Assembly (NCBI GenBank): GCA_020634245.1 | Contig: JACKCC010000013.1 | Coordinates: 186,001-250,000 of the forward strand | Source: Ardenticatenaceae bacterium | Lineage (GTDB): Bacteria; Chloroflexota; Anaerolineae; Promineifilales; Promineifilaceae | Reading direction: 5' to 3' | Length of the DNA stretch: 64,000 nucleotides | In this document: piece by piece, positions 60,682-64,000 of the stretch | Position numbering within the stretch: position 1 is the first letter of the stretch | How the letters are laid out: every line of letters starts with the position of its first letter | Translations under genes and position numbers: made by a program | The notes under the pieces: model-generated | What the model was told of the DNA's origin: nothing | What the model saw: the letters and a program-made list of their open reading frames with translations, nothing else | Database searches by the model: none

Positions 60682-61686
60682 CTACGACGACTGACCATCC
60701 CTCTCCAGAGGGGGATTAATCCAGACGGCCGTTGGCAACTTCGGGGCAACGGGCTGACCCTGCACAAAGCGTTCTGGATACTTCTCAAAAGCGGCCGTTA
60801 ACACCGCTTGACGCTTGACCCTCAATTCAGCAGCCTGTCCATAATGAACCGTGGCCGGGGTCATCAGGCCCAGGCTGGTATGCCGGTGCTCATGGTTGTA
60901 CCAATGGAAGAACGGCCGCGCCCAGGTGCGGGCATGGTGTAGAGAGCCAAACCGGTCAGGATAATCCGGACGGTATTTCATCGTTTTGAACTGCGCCTCA
61001 GAAAAAGGATTGTCATCGGAGGTGTAAGGTCGGGAATGGCTCTTGCCCACCCCCAGGTCGGCCAGCAGCAGGGCCAACGTCTTGCTAGTCATGGAACTGC
61101 CCCGGTCAGCATGGAGAACCAACTGTTCTGGTTCAATCCCCTGTTTGGTGCAGCTGTCGGCCACCAACTGTTTGGCCAATGATGCCAGTTCCCGCTGAGC
61201 GATCAGGTAACCGACCACATAGCGGCTGAAGATGTCAAGAATGGTGTACATGTAATAGTAGACGTGGGGCACAGGCCCCCGCAGCTTGGTGATGTCCCAC
61301 GACCACACCTGATTAGGAGTCATGGCCACCAGTTCTGGTTTCTTGTAGACTGGATGCCGTTTCTGGTTACGCCGTTCGTGTACCTCAGCGTTTTGCCGCA
61401 GGATACGATACATCGTGCTCGCCGAGCAGAGATATTCCCCCTCATCCAGCAGTGTGCCATACACCTGGCGCGGCGAGCTGTCCACAAAGCGCTCACTGTT
61501 GAGCATGGCCCGCACCGCTTCCCGTTCCGCCGGTGGCAGCGCTCGTGGTGATGGGGTTACTGCCTTCGATTCCCGAACTGGCTTTTCCTGCTGCTGCCGG
61601 TAGTAGCTGCTACGGGGATAGGCCAGGTGGCGACATGCCTCCTGCGTGCTGGTCTGTTCAGCCAATTCGGTCACATTCTCTCTCAC
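60682..61686 (-). CDS. IS3-family transposase OrfB
   Basis: A 334-residue integrase-type transposase. Catalytic triad: WSWDITKLRG, LHADRGSSMTSK and NPFSEAQFKTMKY (Asp, Asp, Glu). The N terminus YPRSSYYRQQQ is the usual HTH_21 entry of IS3 OrfB. Its GTG start overlaps the orfA stop in a GTGA, so it is made by re-initiation; IS3 elements more often use a -1 frameshift. Confidence 0.93.
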   Translation of the reverse strand: MRENVTELAEQTSTQEACRHLAYPRSSYYRQQQEKPVRESKAVTPSPRALPPAEREAVRAMLNSERFVDSSPRQVYGTLLDEGEYLCSASTMYRILRQNAEVHERRNQKRHPVYKKPELVAMTPNQVWSWDITKLRGPVPHVYYYMYTILDIFSRYVVGYLIAQRELASLAKQLVADSCTKQGIEPEQLVLHADRGSSMTSKTLALLLADLGVGKSHSRPYTSDDNPFSEAQFKTMKYRPDYPDRFGSLHHARTWARPFFHWYNHEHRHTSLGLMTPATVHYGQAAELRVKRQAVLTAAFEKYPERFVQGQPVAPKLPTAVWINPPLERDGQSS

Positions 61687-62123
61687 GATTCGTCTCCGGT
61701 TTCCTGTTCCAGGGTAATCCCCAGTATCTCGGAGAGTTTTTTTTGCGCCTCGATAATCAGTTCCGCTTTTTCCACCTGTCGGCTCAGTCGGGCATTTTCC
61801 CGGCGTAGCCGGCGCATCTCTTCGGCTTCAGAATTGCTTTTCGGCCCTCGTTTCCGAGGTGCCAACCCCGCCAGTTGTCCGGCTTCTTGCTGCCGTCGCC
61901 AGGTGGTCAGGTGGGATGAATACAACCCTTCCCGGCGCAACAATCTGCCAATACCTCCCGGTTGCTCCCGGCACTTTTCAGCTTCTTCCAGAACCCACAG
62001 TTTGTAGGCGGCCGTGAAGGTGCGTCTTTCTGCTTTGGGCGTCCGGGGCAGTACCTCTGGATCAGGCCGGTTGTCGGCACCTATGCCATTTTTGTTGAGT
62101 TTCTCTCCATTCTTTTGTGTCAT
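61683..62123 (-). CDS. IS3-family OrfA, DNA-binding
   Basis: A helix-turn-helix protein of about 146 residues from the ATG at 62123, which follows AGAGGAAC. RRTFTAAYKLWVLEEAEKCR and LLRREGLYSSHLTTWRRQQE form the HTH; the C-terminal part (EEMRRLRRENARLSRQVEKAELI) is a leucine-zipper-like coiled coil for dimerisation. A further in-frame ATG at 62144 is less well placed. Confidence 0.9.
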   Translation of the reverse strand: MTQKNGEKLNKNGIGADNRPDPEVLPRTPKAERRTFTAAYKLWVLEEAEKCREQPGGIGRLLRREGLYSSHLTTWRRQQEAGQLAGLAPRKRGPKSNSEAEEMRRLRRENARLSRQVEKAELIIEAQKKLSEILGITLEQETGDES

Positions 62124-62192
62124 GATGTTCCTCTTCGCCCTCAAATTCTACACTAAATTCTGAGTATGAAGTGTCCCACCCTATATTGACAC

Positions 62193-62429
62193 AATGGGGA
62201 ACGCCATTATTATTCCTGCAATATCAGGGCCAAGCAACGAGGTAAGCATCAATATTATAGATAGTTCAACACAAGCAGCGCCAAAAGGAATTGCTCCATA
62301 TACAATGGCTTGAGGGGGGAATATTCGCGGCCCCAAATACCATTTCTTGTAGGTTCCATTTAATGTTAAGACACCAATATAAATAAGGCCCAAGCCGGCT
62401 AGTCCAAAGAACAAAACACCTACTATCAT
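62193..62429 (-). pseudogene. N-terminal part of a membrane protein split by the IS3-type element
   Basis: Two to three membrane helices: IVGVLFFGLAGLGLIYIGVL and AIPFGAACVELSIILMLTSL. The frame runs into the IS and stops at TAG after four IS-derived codons (VSI at 62183-62192). Its ATG overlaps the stop of the upstream small gene in an ATGA, a sign of translational coupling. Joined with 60319-60561 it forms a small polytopic protein of unknown function. Confidence 0.75.
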
Positions 62430-62678
62430 GGTATACTTTCCAATGGCTGAAGATTTCTGGTTTCTTGATTGAATCCCCCGCCTTCTATGATAACTGAGGC
62501 TACCTCACCGGTAAATAAACTATAACCAGTTGCCACGACAATTGTAACCACAACACCGACAGGGCCAGTAACTCCAATAGCAGCCACCCCCCGCTTCGGC
62601 GCGGTCTTCGTCAAGGCGCTGCGGCCGGCGTGCCCGCCGCGCCGCTTTCGTTTCTTGCCAATTTACCAATTCCATCAT
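62426..62678 (-). pseudogene. Small membrane protein upstream of the split gene, possible frameshift
   Basis: GGAGGC is followed by two ATGs (62678, 62675) opening MMELVNWQETKAARRARRPQ. At a run of six G on the minus strand (about 62591-62586) this frame leaves the one encoding GVAAIGVTGPVGVVVTIVVA and the rest of the small membrane protein. With five G the two join as EAGVAAIGVT, giving about 83 residues with one helix. Either a frameshift mutation, a sequencing error, or slippage; a TTG at 62614 would start the second frame alone. Its end overlaps the next gene in ATGA. Confidence 0.5.
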
Positions 62679-62690
62679 GCCTCCCGCTTT

Positions 62691-62832
62691 TTCGTCAATT
62701 TTGAGGGCGTCTGGGATGTTTGTCAAATGGTTTGGCGTTTTTAAACAATCAACAAAAAATAGATAGCGAGAAACGGCCGTTCCCCCTCTATCTCTCGCTC
62801 TACCCTCTAGCTCTTTCCCTTCAACCAAAAAT
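62691..62832. repeat. Right copy of the duplicated intergenic block
   Basis: Holds TTCGTCAATTTTGAGGGCG (as at 59620), AACAATCAACAAAAAATAGA and ACGGCCGTTCCCCCTCTATC (as at 59999 and 60080). The two copies enclose the array, the IS3-type element and the split operon. Confidence 0.65.
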
Positions 62833-62851
62833 ATGCCACAATAATTGGCAT
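62833..62851. promoter_or_regulatory. ATGCCA-N7-TGGCAT inverted repeat at the histidine kinase start
   Basis: ATGCCA (62833-62838) and TGGCAT (62846-62851) flank CAATAAT, which resembles a -10 box. The right arm includes the first two bases of the ATG at 62850, so binding here would block both transcription and translation. No ribosome binding site is visible. Confidence 0.45.
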
Positions 62852-64000
62852 GGCCTTAACCCACCGCTCCCAATCAACTCGGCCGCAGGCATTAACCGCC
62901 CTGCGCGAAATCGCCCACGCCCTCAGCACCACCGGCGACCTGGATTCCAGCCTCGACCTCATCGCCCGCAAGACGACCGAGGTGATGCACGTCGATTCCT
63001 GCACCATCTACCTGCTCGACCCGGACGGCGAGCGGCTGCGGCTGCGCGCTTCCACCGGCCTGGCCCGGCGGGCGCTGGGCCGGGCGACGCTCAAAGTGGG
63101 CGAAGGGATGACCGGCTACGCCGTCCAGCGCAACGAGCCGGTTTACGCCCAGGACGCCCAGCACGATCCCCATTTCAAACTCATTGACGAGGCCGAAGAA
63201 AGCGCCTTTCATTCCCTTCTAGCCGTTCCCCTGCTGCTGGATTCGACACCCATCGGCGCACTGAACGTGCAGACCATCCAGCCCCACACCTTCACATCGG
63301 AAGAAATCGAAGTCATTGCCTTGATTGGTGAATTGGCGGCCGGGGCGCTGGTAAAAGTCCAGCTTTTGGATAAGCAGAAGCGGCAAATCGAAGAGATGCG
63401 GGCGCTGGCTCAGGTGAGTGAAGTGGTCACGTCGCCACAGTACCTGGATGACATTTTGGACGTGGTGACGGAGATGGCGGCGCAAACAATGGATGCGGCC
63501 GTTTGTTCGATTTTTTTGTTGGACGAGACAGAAACCCACCTGGAACTGCGCTCAGCGCAGCGGACAACGGCCGTTTACCAAAACCGCCCGCCCTTGCCCA
63601 TCAATCAAGGCGTCATCGGACTGGTCGCCCAAACTGGCCAACCAATTTACGTGGCCGACGTGCGCAGCGATCCGCGCTATGTGGGGCAGGAGATGGCTCG
63701 CAGTGAAGGGTTGGTCTCGCTGCTGTCCGTGCCGTTGAGCGTCCGCGACCGGGTGATTGGCGTGTTGAACTGCTACACGGCCGTACCCCACCAATTCAGC
63801 GAAGAACAGCAGGCCCTCTTCCTCACCCTGGCCAATCAGACCGCCCTGGCCATCGAAAATGCGCGGCTGGTGACGAATACGGCCGTTATCCGCGAAATGC
63901 ACCACCGCATCAAAAACAACCTGCAAACCGTGGCCATGCTCATGCAAATGCAAATCCCCGACGCCGAGCGGCTCAACACCCGCCAGGTGCTGGAGACCAA
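62850..64000 (+). CDS. GAF-GAF histidine kinase, HisKA_2 type, 5' part
   Basis: The frame is open from the ATG at 62850 to the window's end (383 codons), so the ATPase domain lies outside. Two GAF domains are visible, at about residues 30-175 (LDLIARKTTEVMHVDSCTIY, GEGMTGYAVQRNEPVYAQDA) and 205-345 (INQGVIGLVAQTGQPIYVAD, SVPLSVRDRVIGVLNCYTA). The phosphoacceptor region follows: REMHHRIKNNLQTVAMLMQM, the HisKA_2 H-box, where the second His of HH is the likely site. No membrane helix. Such kinases often control second messengers or stress responses; its partner is not in the window. Confidence 0.92.
   Translation, partial: MALTHRSQSTRPQALTALREIAHALSTTGDLDSSLDLIARKTTEVMHVDSCTIYLLDPDGERLRLRASTGLARRALGRATLKVGEGMTGYAVQRNEPVYAQDAQHDPHFKLIDEAEESAFHSLLAVPLLLDSTPIGALNVQTIQPHTFTSEEIEVIALIGELAAGALVKVQLLDKQKRQIEEMRALAQVSEVVTSPQYLDDILDVVTEMAAQTMDAAVCSIFLLDETETHLELRSAQRTTAVYQNRPPLPINQGVIGLVAQTGQPIYVADVRSDPRYVGQEMARSEGLVSLLSVPLSVRDRVIGVLNCYTAVPHQFSEEQQALFLTLANQTALAIENARLVTNTAVIREMHHRIKNNLQTVAMLMQMQIPDAERLNTRQVLET

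Larger units (their letters stand above)
60562..62192. mobile_element. IS3-family insertion with 3-bp target duplication
   Basis: The ends are GTGTCAATAG...GAGACAC on the left and the inverted GTGTCCC...TATTGACAC on the right. AAT is directly repeated at 60559-60561 and 62193-62195. The 1631-bp element carries two overlapping genes, an IS3-type orfA and orfB. The insertion splits a membrane protein gene exactly in frame, so it is probably recent. It holds one ACGGCCGT near the 3' end of orfB. Confidence 0.9.

Overview
The window looks like chromosomal DNA of a Chloroflexota bacterium, probably of the Anaerolineae/Caldilineae type. This is inferred from gene content: an effector-associated (death-like) domain protein, a HTH-membrane-Kelch regulator, Pro/Thr-linker surface proteins with a C-terminal anchor helix, 6-pyruvoyl-tetrahydropterin-synthase-related membrane proteins, type III glutamine synthetase and an ABC-independent part of a System I cytochrome c maturation cluster. 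No rRNA, tRNA or CRISPR array was seen. The dominant genome-wide signal is the palindromic octamer ACGGCCGT, counted by eye about 100 times (roughly one per 600 bp), in genes and between genes, and missing from most mobile DNA.

Layout. 1-4646: end of a P1-type peptidase, an EamA exporter, a metallophosphoesterase, a membrane protein with a death-like domain and a small membrane protein. 4829-8581: a membrane coiled-coil protein with tandem helix-hairpin domains and an Ig-repeat/von Willebrand A surface protein, closed by a strong terminator. 8665-11466: two insertion sequences in a row, the first with a frameshifted transposase. 11532-18043: M23 peptidase, DegV, TauE/SafE transporter, PAS-GAF histidine kinase, YgfZ and a DinB-like protein. 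18365-25060: DUF2007 protein, then ccmE-ccmF-ccmH-ccmG, a CcmI-like zinc-ribbon protein and a large dihaem cytochrome. 25126-32901: assorted secreted and cytosolic proteins, among them a divergent pair made of an FtsK-like ATPase and a possible nuclease with a LexA-like palindrome between them. 33089-41592: glycosyltransferase and large membrane glycosyltransferase-like proteins enclosing two LysM/CBM-type surface proteins. 41650-48511: peroxiredoxin, GPH symporter, a small membrane protein, an IS91-type element, a CPBP protease in what looks like an integron-type cassette, a TPR protein and a double-XRE regulator. 48699-59009: nitrogen assimilation block gltD-gltB / amt-glnN, with an apparent attenuator in the amt leader. 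59139-64000: VOC protein, an array of 21-bp palindromic units, an IS3-type element that splits a small membrane protein gene with a 3-bp target duplication, and the start of a GAF-GAF histidine kinase.

The window is rich in simple-repeat families (for example GGGGTGCA, GTGATGCGTAATGC, GGTTGCTGGTT and GCAAAGAACGCAAAG types) found both as intergenic inverted repeats and as in-frame insertions in conserved enzymes such as GltB and GltD. The best leads are the ACGGCCGT signature, the 21-bp palindrome array, the ATPase/nuclease pair, the in-gene repeat insertions, the amt leader and the CxxxY-type CcmE.
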